From contig JAJZZM010000001.1 in NCBI GenBank assembly GCA_021797555.1, forward strand, positions 166,874-230,873: DNA of 64,000 bases, in the 5' to 3' direction. Position 1 is the first letter of the stretch; every line of letters starts with the position of its first letter. The notes beneath the pieces were generated by a model. It was not told the DNA's origin and made no database searches. It saw only the letters and a list, made by a program, of their open reading frames with translations. This DNA comes from Thermoplasmata archaeon (GTDB lineage Archaea; Thermoplasmatota; Thermoplasmata; Thermoplasmatales; Thermoplasmataceae). A program made the translations under genes and the position numbers. Positions 45,400 through 53,372 of the stretch are shown piece by piece.

Positions 45400-47148
45400 A
45401 TGTTATTTTCTGAAATTACGGCTAAATTCATGGAAATGGAAAAAACCACGAAAAGATTGGAATTAACAGATATACTGGCATCATTATTTAAGGATGCAGG
45501 TGATGATTTAAAAAATATTACATACTTAATTCAGGGCAAACTTGCACCTGACTATGAAAACACTGAATTTGGAATATCCGATAAGATAATAATAAAGGCA
45601 TTATCAAACATTTCAAGTCTATCGGAGGAGGAAATAAATAAAATTCTTTATAAAAATGGTGACCTGGGAACAACAGCATATGAAATCGGCAGCAAAATTC
45701 GGCAGAGACCATTATTCAAAGAAAATTTAACTGTAAAATATGTATATGATAATTTAACATTGCTTGCAAGAAGTTCTGGCCATGAAAGCACAAAAACAAA
45801 GATAAATATATATAAAAATTTATTGATGGATTCATCACCGGATGATATTAAATATATTACAAGGATAATAACAGGAAAACTGAGGTTGGGCGTGGCTAAT
45901 TCCACAATTTTGGATTCTTTAGTTTTAGCATTTTCAGATAAAGATTATTCAGATGCAATAGAAACTGCATACAATTTCCATCCCGATATCGGGTATATTG
46001 CATTATTATTAAAAAATAATGATATTGAGAGGATAAAAAATACAGGTCCCGACCCATTAATACCCTTTAAGGTAATGCTGGCTGAAAGATTAAAATCGAT
46101 AAAGGACATAAATGAAAAAATGAACCACAACTCTGCCTATGAATACAAATATGATGGCCTGAGAACAGAGCTGCACAAGAAAGGTGATGTAATAAAAATA
46201 TTCTCAAGAGGTTTAGAAGAAACAACCATGAATTTTCCGGATATACAGAAAAACTTTAAGGACAGCTATAAATTTGATTCAATAATAATTGATGGAGAAT
46301 CAGTACCGTACAATCCCGATACGGGTGAGTTATATCCATTCCAGATGGTTTCCCAGAGGAGGGGGAGGAAATATGGAATAACTGAAATATCAAAGGAGAT
46401 ACCTATAGTTATGTTTATTTTTGATATTTTATATTTAAATGGCAAATCACTGGTAAATTTGCCATATCCGGAAAGGCGCAAAATTTTAGAGGATAATTTT
46501 AATGACAACGATTATTTTAAATTGGCAACAAGAATAGTTTCTGACGATGAAAATATAATTAATAAATTCTTTGAAGAAAGTATAGAAAATGGATGCGAGG
46601 GGATAGTTGCAAAAAATACTTCCGATGAATCAGTATACCGTGCAGGGGCCAGGGGATGGTTATGGATAAAATTTAAAAGGGATTATGAAAAGGAACTTGC
46701 GGATTCTATGGATCTGGTTGTTATTGGTGCATTCAATGGCCATGGTAGAAGGACGGGTGCATACGGTGCACTGTTAATGGCATCGTACAATGATGAAAAT
46801 GATACATTTGAATCCTTTACAAAGTTGGGTACAGGATTTACAGATGAACTATTATTTTCACTGCCAGAAATGTTTTCAGACAAAATTGTAATGAAAAAAC
46901 CGGCAAGGGTTAATACCAAAATAGTTCCTGATGTATGGATCTATCCTGAAATTGTAATGGAGATAAATGGTGCAGAAATCACTGTAAGCCCGGCACACAA
47001 ATGTGCATACAATTTAATCGAAAAAGATTCCGGACTGGCATTGAGATTCCCCAGATTGGTAAAGATAAGGAATGATAAAAAACCTGAAGATGCCACAACA
47101 ACAAAAGAAATTGTAGAATTATTCAAAATGCAGAAAAAAACAAAATAA
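45400..47148 (+). CDS. lig: ATP-dependent DNA ligase
   Basis: A 582-residue archaeal DNA ligase I-type enzyme. The N-terminal DNA-binding domain (about 1-235) is followed by the adenylation motif [13 protein letters not shown] with the active Lys, RNase-like motif III (IIDGESVPY), motif IIIa ([14 protein letters not shown]), motif IV (GCEGIVAKN) and motif V ([10 protein letters not shown]). The OB domain ends with the short C-terminal helix ([14 protein letters not shown]). Works in replication and repair. Isolated gene with own promoter; convergent to the SSB gene 30 nt away. Confidence 0.95.
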   Translation: MLFSEITAKFMEMEKTTKRLELTDILASLFKDAGDDLKNITYLIQGKLAPDYENTEFGISDKIIIKALSNISSLSEEEINKILYKNGDLGTTAYEIGSKIRQRPLFKENLTVKYVYDNLTLLARSSGHESTKTKINIYKNLLMDSSPDDIKYITRIITGKLRLGVANSTILDSLVLAFSDKDYSDAIETAYNFHPDIGYIALLLKNNDIERIKNTGPDPLIPFKVMLAERLKSIKDINEKMNHNSAYEYKYDGLRTELHKKGDVIKIFSRGLEETTMNFPDIQKNFKDSYKFDSIIIDGESVPYNPDTGELYPFQMVSQRRGRKYGITEISKEIPIVMFIFDILYLNGKSLVNLPYPERRKILEDNFNDNDYFKLATRIVSDDENIINKFFEESIENGCEGIVAKNTSDESVYRAGARGWLWIKFKRDYEKELADSMDLVVIGAFNGHGRRTGAYGALLMASYNDENDTFESFTKLGTGFTDELLFSLPEMFSDKIVMKKPARVNTKIVPDVWIYPEIVMEINGAEITVSPAHKCAYNLIEKDSGLALRFPRLVKIRNDKKPEDATTTKEIVELFKMQKKTK

Positions 47149-47178
47149 ATTGATAAAAATAAAATTAATAAAAAATAT

Positions 47179-47649
47179 TTACTCTTCGTTATCGTCGTTT
47201 TTATTGTAGCTTCTTCTATTGTTGTTATTGTTATATCTATGGTTTCCGCCGTTTCTGTTATTGTTATTGTTGTATCTATTGTAATTATTATACTGGTATT
47301 CGTATTCCTTTTCACTCATATCTAATTCTTCATTTGGTTCTATATCTTCTTCTGATTCTGCAAGGGATCCATATTTTCCAACATTTAATCTCATGTGTCC
47401 TCTTAACAATGATATATACCCATTATCTATTTTTAAAACTCCACCATCTTTTATATCCTTAGTTTGATCATCCCATAGTGTCAGGGTTATTTTTCCTGTA
47501 TCATCGGCAACTGTTACCTCTGTAACGGATTTATCTTCCCCGAATCTGGTTTTTATCTCTTTTGGCTCACCTAATACTACTACCTTACCTACAACGTTAA
47601 CACGTCTTGAGGAAGGTGTTAAATCCTTAATTTTGGTTATTTCATCCAT
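47179..47649 (-). CDS. Single-stranded DNA-binding protein (RPA-like OB fold)
   Basis: A 156-residue protein: one OB fold (about 1-100; ITKIKDLTPSSRRVNVVGKV, EVTVADDTGKITLTLWDD), like crenarchaeal/Thermoplasma SSB, then an acidic linker (EESEDIEPNEELDMSEKE type), and a flexible tail rich in Asn/Tyr/Arg/Gly with two copies of RYNNNNNR (125-132 and 138-145), ending in acidic NDDNEE, comparable to the partner-binding acidic tip of bacterial SSB. Likely the main SSB. Adjacent, convergent, to DNA ligase. Confidence 0.85.
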   Translation of the reverse strand: MDEITKIKDLTPSSRRVNVVGKVVVLGEPKEIKTRFGEDKSVTEVTVADDTGKITLTLWDDQTKDIKDGGVLKIDNGYISLLRGHMRLNVGKYGSLAESEEDIEPNEELDMSEKEYEYQYNNYNRYNNNNNRNGGNHRYNNNNNRRSYNKNDDNEE

Positions 47650-47795
47650 ATTATTACTCTCTTTTATCCTTTCGGATATATAATGATATTTAACGGTTAT
47701 TTAAACATATCTATTTTCAAATCTATATAAACTAATTTTAAAAAAATAAAGAAATTTTCACAGGGATTATTAAATATTTACACTGTAGGTGTACG

Positions 47796-48275
47796 TTAAA
47801 TTCCATCCTTTTTATTGTTCTCAATGCTATCGATATTGATCTCTAGCCATTTCATGTCATCTGGATTTTTGATTTTCCCAGAATATCCCTTTGCCATTTC
47901 ACGATATTTAATGTATTCTTGTACATGTCCATTCAGATAATATGCCCTGGCCAGAGCTTCACAAGCAAATCCAAATTCAAAATCTTCGAGATTGCCTGTC
48001 ATGCAGAGTTCAAGACATTTATTGCCATGATATATGGCCGATTCCGGCATTGATAGAATAGAGTAAACTCTTGATATTATCCAGTGCCCTCTTGAAAATT
48101 CCAGGTCTCCCCCTGCAAATCTCCAGTGAAAAAGCGATGCTTGGGATTCACTTATCATCAATTCATCTTCAAACGGAGTTCTTGTTTTTTCTATCAGTTT
48201 CCAGGTGTGATTGAAAAGAGAAACCGCAATTTTTCTATGCAACTGACGATCCATCCCATATTCATCTAATTCCAT
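47796..48275 (-). CDS. TPR-like helical protein, probably acquired by transfer
   Basis: A 159-residue helical protein of unknown function. It has an HWRFAGGDLEFSRGHWIISR centre and helical pairs such as SAIYHGNKCLELCMTG and EFGFACEALARAYYLNG that look like tetratricopeptide repeats; this last motif is commonly seen in bacterial proteins. The base composition is visibly richer in G and C than the flanks, and Ile codons include many ATC/ATT instead of the local ATA preference, hinting at import from another genome. It lies between the SSB gene and tRNA-Arg, a typical landing zone. Confidence 0.6.
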   Translation of the reverse strand: MELDEYGMDRQLHRKIAVSLFNHTWKLIEKTRTPFEDELMISESQASLFHWRFAGGDLEFSRGHWIISRVYSILSMPESAIYHGNKCLELCMTGNLEDFEFGFACEALARAYYLNGHVQEYIKYREMAKGYSGKIKNPDDMKWLEINIDSIENNKKDGI

Positions 48276-48430
48276 TAAATCTTATTATTATCCACTATTT
48301 TAATTATATGATCTAACCATTCCAGGTATAATTTCAATATATCTGCTATTGAATATATGAACTTCTGCTACTAATACATAATATGTGATATCCTGAAATG
48401 AGTTCCTTAATAGGTGGATTTTTATATAGA

Positions 48431-48504
48431 CGCCCGCACCGGGATTTGAACCCGAATCTAAGGCTCCGCAGGCCTTCAGGATATCCAAATTACCCCATAC
48501 GGGC
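48431..48504 (-). tRNA. tRNA-Arg(GCG)
   Basis: Minus-strand 74-nt cloverleaf: acceptor GCCCGTA/TGCGGGC, D-arm GGGT-AATTTGGAT-ATCC, anticodon stem AAGGC/GCCTT with loop CTGCGGA (anticodon GCG), variable AGAT, T-arm TCGGG-TTCAAAT-CCCGG, discriminator G. The GCCTGCGGAGCC core is typical of archaeal Arg(GCG). No intron. Confidence 0.9.
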
Positions 48505-48738
48505 TTTTACATATTGCTTAAATGTATTTTAATTTTAATAGAAAATGTTGTGGACATAATTTTGTTTTATCCATTTTTAAGTTAGTGGCATGCATGGAAC
48601 ATTACAGCACTCCTGATAATAATTTGATTTTGCCACGGTATTACAATATTAAATTTAATCTAGGAAGTATATAAATATAATGTGTTTATGTTAAGGTTAA
48701 TAGAAAAGTAAATTATATATAATTTACATTACTAGATT

Positions 48739-49656
48739 ATGATAGGAGCTATACTGGCAGGTGGCTATGGAAAAAGGCTAAAGCCCATAACGGATCATAT
48801 ACCCAAGACCCTGGTAGAAATAAAGGATAATTATACAATAATGGACAGGCAGTTATTCGATTTTAAAAATATAGGCATAAAAGATGTATATATAATGTCC
48901 GGATATTTAAGTGAAAAAATAGAGGACAGGTATAGAGATTATAATGAAATTAACCTCCATTATCTGAGGGAAGAAAAACCCATGGGTACATTGTTTTCAC
49001 TAAAAAATTTAATGGAGAACATAGATGATGATGTAATAATACGCAATGGCGATACAGTAACAGACATAAATTTCAAAAATTTTGTTGAAACTGCAAAAAA
49101 TAAGAATTATGGAATGCTGATGTATGTAACAAAAATGAAAAGTCCATATGGCATTGTTGAATTTTCCGGTGATAAAATATATAATTTCAAGGAAAAACCG
49201 GAATTGGATTATTATATAAATGCAGGTATATATTATATAAAAAAATCAATTTTCAGTGCTTTTTTTAGGGAGTATATAGAGAAGGATATAGAAAAAAGTG
49301 TTTTCCCCTACATTGTTAAAAATAATGAGATGGGAGTTTATAGCGAGAATGCATTATGGATCGGCATAGATAGTGAGAAGGATTTAAGTACAATAAGAAA
49401 TGAGTATAAATGCCGTGAGGACACATTATTTGGATATGTAAAACATATATATAACTCAAATAATAGAAAGATAGATGAATATTATATAAGGTCCGGAGAA
49501 GATATAAAAATAAATGAAAAAGGAATAATAAAAATGAACTACGGCACCGGATATATTAACAATGATAAATACGACGGCTCTAAAATTTTTACAGTAGAAG
49601 AACCTTTTAATATATCTGCATATGAAAATACATGTATTGATATAATAAAATTTTAG
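48739..49656 (+). CDS. Sugar-phosphate nucleotidyltransferase
   Basis: A 305-residue NTP-transferase. MIGAILAGGYGKRLKPITDHIPK (the signature G-G-x-G-x-R-L-x-P-x-T-x-x-x-P-K) is at 1-23. The RNGDTVTDINF stretch gives the metal-binding Asp, and YIVEFSG-like and KEKPELDYYINAGIYY (about 152-167) are the sugar-binding region. The last ~90 residues have no recognised domain (no left-handed beta-helix). Likely activates mannose- or glucose-1-phosphate for surface glycans, fitting the GT2 genes in the window. Base/sugar preference not determined. Confidence 0.87.
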   Translation: MIGAILAGGYGKRLKPITDHIPKTLVEIKDNYTIMDRQLFDFKNIGIKDVYIMSGYLSEKIEDRYRDYNEINLHYLREEKPMGTLFSLKNLMENIDDDVIIRNGDTVTDINFKNFVETAKNKNYGMLMYVTKMKSPYGIVEFSGDKIYNFKEKPELDYYINAGIYYIKKSIFSAFFREYIEKDIEKSVFPYIVKNNEMGVYSENALWIGIDSEKDLSTIRNEYKCREDTLFGYVKHIYNSNNRKIDEYYIRSGEDIKINEKGIIKMNYGTGYINNDKYDGSKIFTVEEPFNISAYENTCIDIIKF

Positions 49657-49735
49657 TATTTTTTTAATGTTTTAATGTATTTTTATTTAAAATTTTATAA
49701 AAAGATTTAATAATGTGTAAATAATAATTGTAATT

Positions 49736-50086
49736 ATGACCATAGATAGGAATGAATTGATAAAAGCAATTGAAAATGTCTACGGCAAAAAGGGCATGCC
49801 GGAAAAAGACGTTGAGGATTTATGCGATTTTATATTATCATTTTTCGGCTATGAGGACTATGTTCTTGATAACGTATTATCTGCTTCAGAAAGAGATGTT
49901 TTCTATAATTTGGAGGAATATGGAATATTAACAACGTTCCGTGAGGAGATAAATATCATAAAAGGCAAGGCATGGAGAATAAATCAGTGGTATATGGACA
50001 AGGAAAAGATACACAAACTTGCACAGGATAAAAATGAGGAAAATAAGGAAACAAATATATATGATTCAATATTCAAAAACATGTAA
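49736..50086 (+). CDS. Small conserved-looking helical protein (116 aa)
   Basis: I do not recall a named family with confidence. Residues 1-80 look like a winged-helix-like domain (MTIDRNELIKAIENVYGKK, VEDLCDFILSFFGYEDY, DVFYNLEEYGILTTFRE), then WRINQWYMDKEKIHKLAQ. It ends with an acidic low-complexity tail. Such architecture suggests a DNA-binding or adaptor protein. It precedes the CinA-like gene by 28 nt, so could be co-transcribed. Confidence 0.6.
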   Translation: MTIDRNELIKAIENVYGKKGMPEKDVEDLCDFILSFFGYEDYVLDNVLSASERDVFYNLEEYGILTTFREEINIIKGKAWRINQWYMDKEKIHKLAQDKNEENKETNIYDSIFKNM

Positions 50087-50114
50087 TTTATATATAATTT
50101 TAATATAATATATT

Positions 50115-50867
50115 ATGAAGGCCATAATTATTACAACAGGCAATGAGGTTTTAAAGGGAAGGACTGTAAATACCAATTTTGCTTTTATAGGCAAATTATT
50201 AACGTATTCTGGATATGATGTAATAAAAGGAATAATAATAAAGGATAATTTAGAGGATATAAAAAATGCATTTACATATGCATACAATAATGCTGATTTA
50301 ATCGTTTCATCTGGTGGCTTAGGACCTACATATGATGATATGACATTAAAGGGGTTTTCAATGGCTTTTAATTTAAAATTAGTATTGAATATCGATGCAT
50401 TAAATATGATAAAAAAGAAATTAAATGAGATTACAGAGGAACGGGAAAAAATGGCTGTACTTCCGGAGGGTTCTATTCCAGTAAGGAATGATAAGGGTAC
50501 TGCTCCCGGGGTTTATAAAATCATAAATAATAAAAAATTTATAATTCTGCCGGGAGTGCCAAAAGAGGTTGAATCAATAATGAATAACATATTGGATGAA
50601 ATAAAAATAAAGGATTATTTTTATTATGATAATTCAATAAGGGCTGAAAATGTTATGGAAAGCAAGATAGCTCCCTTAATTTCAAACATGATGGAATTAT
50701 ATGGCAATGAGGTATACATTAAAACACATCCACTTGGCATAGAAAATAAAACTCCGGGAGTTGAAATAGAGGTTTCCTCCTCAGGTAATGATAAAAATTA
50801 TGTTATAAATAATGTTAAAAAAATACTAAATGAAATAAAAAATAAAATAAATGAAAATGATTATTAG
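50115..50867 (+). CDS. cinA: CinA N-terminal-domain protein (MoaB-like nucleotide pyrophosphatase)
   Basis: A 250-residue protein with the CinA/MoCF-binding N-terminal domain: IITTGNEVLKGRTVNTN (6-22), IVSSGGLGPTYDDMTLKG (about 62-79) and VLPEGSIPVRNDKGTAPGVY then FIILPGVPKEVESI. The C-terminal amidase domain of bacterial CinA (about 160 aa) is absent, as usual in archaea. The N-terminal part is an ADP-ribose/FAD-type pyrophosphatase in characterised members. Its stop is 20 nt before the next gene. Confidence 0.88.
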   Translation: MKAIIITTGNEVLKGRTVNTNFAFIGKLLTYSGYDVIKGIIIKDNLEDIKNAFTYAYNNADLIVSSGGLGPTYDDMTLKGFSMAFNLKLVLNIDALNMIKKKLNEITEEREKMAVLPEGSIPVRNDKGTAPGVYKIINNKKFIILPGVPKEVESIMNNILDEIKIKDYFYYDNSIRAENVMESKIAPLISNMMELYGNEVYIKTHPLGIENKTPGVEIEVSSSGNDKNYVINNVKKILNEIKNKINENDY

Positions 50868-50887
50868 CAAATTAAATATTTACATAT

Positions 50888-51361
50888 ATGAATAAGGATA
50901 TATCAAGGAAATTAATAGCAATACTTTCCAATAAAAAACTTGATGGATACACAAAAAATGATTTTTTAAATGTATTATCATTTAAAAGGGCATTGATTCC
51001 TCCGGATTTAATAGATAAATTTATAGCAGGATGCATTGATGACAAATTATTAGTGGAGGCAAATGGAAAATATCTGCCTAATTTCAGTACAGATGGCGTG
51101 ATAGTACCTCTGGATTTTAGTGTCGATGTAAACAATTTATTTTCAAATGCAGGAGAAAAGCCTTTGGTTGATAGATTGCTGGAAGCGGCATCAGCATCCG
51201 GAAAACTGACAAAAAAGGAGGCAATAATAAAGGCAAAGGAATTATTGACAAATATGGAATTTATAGATTTTGAAACCGCATTATTAACGGTACTGTCTGA
51301 TAATAATATAGAAATAAATGAATTTGTAAGGGAAAAGGAGGAAACATTAAATAAAAATTAA
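50888..51361 (+). CDS. DUF2240-like archaeal protein (157 aa)
   Basis: A helical, cytosolic protein I take as DUF2240, an archaeal family without known function. The first ~75 residues look like a winged helix (SRKLIAILSNKKLDGYTKND, IPPDLIDKFIAGCIDDKLLV), then a helix-rich half with a LTKKEAIIKAKELLTNM stretch. Neighbours are cinA (20 nt) and the convergent trm1 (4-nt overlap). A DNA- or RNA-binding role is plausible from the fold pattern. Confidence 0.7.
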   Translation: MNKDISRKLIAILSNKKLDGYTKNDFLNVLSFKRALIPPDLIDKFIAGCIDDKLLVEANGKYLPNFSTDGVIVPLDFSVDVNNLFSNAGEKPLVDRLLEAASASGKLTKKEAIIKAKELLTNMEFIDFETALLTVLSDNNIEINEFVREKEETLNKN

Positions 51362-52413
51362 TATAGATATTTTATTGCCTCTTTTAGATTATAATCTATT
51401 TTTAATCCTGTGTCCGAAAATATTGTCCTTCCGGATTTTATATTATTTCTTTCCAGCAGGTCTATGGCCTTTTCAATATTCAATGTATCAATTTTTTTAA
51501 ATTTTGCAATATCTGATAATTCTAAAAAATAGTATGACAAATCACTGTTTTTAATTCTATTTAAATATTTTAAAAAAAGTTTATCCGGGTTTTCTATAAT
51601 ATCAAGATTATTAACCATATCAGAATTCAAATTCCCGGACCATAATGGCCCTTCATTTACATTGTTATATAAATCAGAAATAATATTATTTTTATTTACG
51701 TAATTTATTTTGTTTAATAATTCATCTGCCATATTTGCGGATGAGAATATCTGGAATATTACCCGGTAATAATGTGAATGCCATAATGAAAGCATTGGAA
51801 ATGCAGCCTTATCCATGGACGCAGCCCTTTTTATTATTTCTGATATTAGTAGCCTTATTCCCGATTCGTGACGGTAATTATCATTTAAAATAAGGGCATG
51901 GTACCTTCTTTTGGTTTTTCTTTCCATTGAACCGGTTAATGCTGTTAAATCCGTTGCTGTTATGCCTATATAACCCTTATTCCGTATATTAATCAATGCA
52001 TCATCCATATACGGTAAAACGGAACCATAAGGATCTATATCAATATAATCAAATAGATAATCATTTAATACCGACTGAAAGCTTTTATTGTATATTTCAA
52101 CATTTAAATTATTATATTCCCTATTATTTTCTATAAAATTAAATGACCCTTTATTAATTTCGGTTATTACAGTTTTTATATTTGCTTCTCTGTTAATTCT
52201 TAAACCACGTATGCCTGTTCCGCCGAAAGCATCCAGTGCCAATTTAGGTTTAACAGTTCTTAAAAATGATATGGTAAAATCACGATTTAATTTTTGATCC
52301 ATATTATAGAATCCTATAGACCGTTTTCCCGGGCCCTTAATAAAAAAATTATCCGGTATAATTAATTTTATTTTACCCTCGTCTATGGTTTTAAATTGAT
52401 TCTTCTTCTCCAT
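51358..52413 (-). CDS. trm1: tRNA (guanine26-N2)-dimethyltransferase Trm1
   Basis: A 351-residue class I methyltransferase. The SAM-binding and catalytic features: FAIDAFGGTGIRGLRI-like loop at about 57-72 (LDAFGGTGIRGLR), then YIDIDPYGSVLPYMDDALINI (D-P-F/Y-G-S motif) and GYIGITATDLTALTGS (about 147-162), all diagnostic of Trm1. The C-terminal part is shorter than eukaryotic enzymes. The start lies inside the preceding THEP1-like gene (23-nt overlap), so they are translated together. Convergent with DUF2240 gene. Confidence 0.93.
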   Translation of the reverse strand: MEKKNQFKTIDEGKIKLIIPDNFFIKGPGKRSIGFYNMDQKLNRDFTISFLRTVKPKLALDAFGGTGIRGLRINREANIKTVITEINKGSFNFIENNREYNNLNVEIYNKSFQSVLNDYLFDYIDIDPYGSVLPYMDDALINIRNKGYIGITATDLTALTGSMERKTKRRYHALILNDNYRHESGIRLLISEIIKRAASMDKAAFPMLSLWHSHYYRVIFQIFSSANMADELLNKINYVNKNNIISDLYNNVNEGPLWSGNLNSDMVNNLDIIENPDKLFLKYLNRIKNSDLSYYFLELSDIAKFKKIDTLNIEKAIDLLERNNIKSGRTIFSDTGLKIDYNLKEAIKYLY

Positions 52414-52936
52414 TTAATACCTTTATTATTTTAAACGGTAATATGTTTTTATTTATAGGTGTTATATCAAATACACGCACGCTTTCATATCCGCGGAATT
52501 CCTGCAATACCGGATTTCGTGATTTTTTATGCAGCGTTACGATTATTGATTTTTCTGATTTCATTGTTGTTTCTATTTCGCTTTTTATATTTTTTGTTGA
52601 GTTTTCTATTTTGCCCAGTTCATCTATTACAATTATATCTGCCTCTTCACGTGACCTCTGCAAACTCGGGACAAATAATTCTTCCAGTGATTTGGTATCA
52701 ACTCCCAATTTATCAACCTTTACCCTTGATACAAGGTCTGATCTGGCAAATTCCACCCTTTTTTTTGTTAAAATGTCTGTTATATAATATGATGTTATTT
52801 TACCATGCTCATATTTTTCGGAAACCAAAGTTCCTTCTATGACCTTGCCATCATTTTTAAGCATTCCCATAATTTTGTTCAATGCCTCAGTTTTTATCGA
52901 TCCTATAGGACCTGTTATGCCTACTTTCACTGCCAT
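52391..52936 (-). CDS. THEP1-like NTPase with altered P-loop
   Basis: A 181-residue protein of the THEP1 (nucleoside-triphosphatase) family. The Walker B/family signature VIDELGKIENS is near 103-113, and the SSTC-like DLVSRVKVDKLGVDTKSLEEL stretch follows the usual plan. The Walker A reads TGPIGSIKT (8-16): the last conserved glycine of GxxGxGK is Ile14, by GGA-TCG-ATA codons. Such a loop may bind nucleotide poorly. GGAGG lies 6-10 nt before the ATG. It overlaps trm1 by 23 nt. Confidence 0.83.
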   Translation of the reverse strand: MAVKVGITGPIGSIKTEALNKIMGMLKNDGKVIEGTLVSEKYEHGKITSYYITDILTKKRVEFARSDLVSRVKVDKLGVDTKSLEELFVPSLQRSREEADIIVIDELGKIENSTKNIKSEIETTMKSEKSIIVTLHKKSRNPVLQEFRGYESVRVFDITPINKNILPFKIIKVLNGEEESI

Positions 52937-52938
52937 AA

Positions 52939-53286
52939 TTATTCCTCCAGATACATCAAGGGGTAATTCAATTCTTCTATATACCTCATCCTCGCTTTTA
53001 CCTCCTGATCGTTGTATTTTATGGTTAATTTCACATCCAGCATTTTACAGTTTAATGATAGATAATTAAATGACGAATTGTTATCAATATTTATATTTAC
53101 ATCTATGTTTTCAACAAATGGCTGTATTTTTGTACTATCTTCCATTGCTTTTTTTACTGTATTTACATTGTCTTTATTTACCGGTGTACCTATATACTGA
53201 TGAAATATTGCACCTAATTTTATTCCTGCTTCAAATATGGCCCTTTCACGGTCTGTACAATGAAAATATTTACTTGCTGGATCCAT
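52939..53286 (-). CDS. mptD: Archaeal dihydroneopterin aldolase MptD
   Basis: A 115-residue protein of the archaeal MptD family (formerly DUF372), which cleaves 7,8-dihydroneopterin in folate/methanopterin-type cofactor synthesis. The family block TDRERAIFEAGIKLGAIFHQYIGTP (12-36) holds the active residues, followed by DVKLTIKYNDQEVKARMRYIEELNYPL. Full length. It lies 2 nt upstream of the THEP1-like gene, so heads a small operon mptD-THEP1-trm1. Confidence 0.9.
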   Translation of the reverse strand: MDPASKYFHCTDRERAIFEAGIKLGAIFHQYIGTPVNKDNVNTVKKAMEDSTKIQPFVENIDVNINIDNNSSFNYLSLNCKMLDVKLTIKYNDQEVKARMRYIEELNYPLMYLEE

Positions 53287-53372
53287 CTATTCTATATTAC
53301 AAAGTGTATAATAAACATTGTTTATAGTTGATAATAATTAAAAATTTGTATATAAATTATAAAATAAAAAAT

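Noticed and set aside
47219-47295. Short tandem repeats that could suggest a CRISPR-like array
   Set aside because: Repeats are trinucleotide runs coding for Asn in the SSB tail, with no repeat-spacer order. No CRISPR was seen in the window.
46941-47315. Thr/Ile-repeat-rich 124-codon minus-strand frame
   Set aside because: It is out of frame to the SSB tail repeats and overlaps the end of DNA ligase; the repeat look comes from AAT/AAC runs.
48505-48738. GTGGCA ... TGCCAC arms (48585-48590, 48631-48636)
   Set aside because: Arms are only 6 bp with 40 nt between; not enough to claim an RNA or operator.
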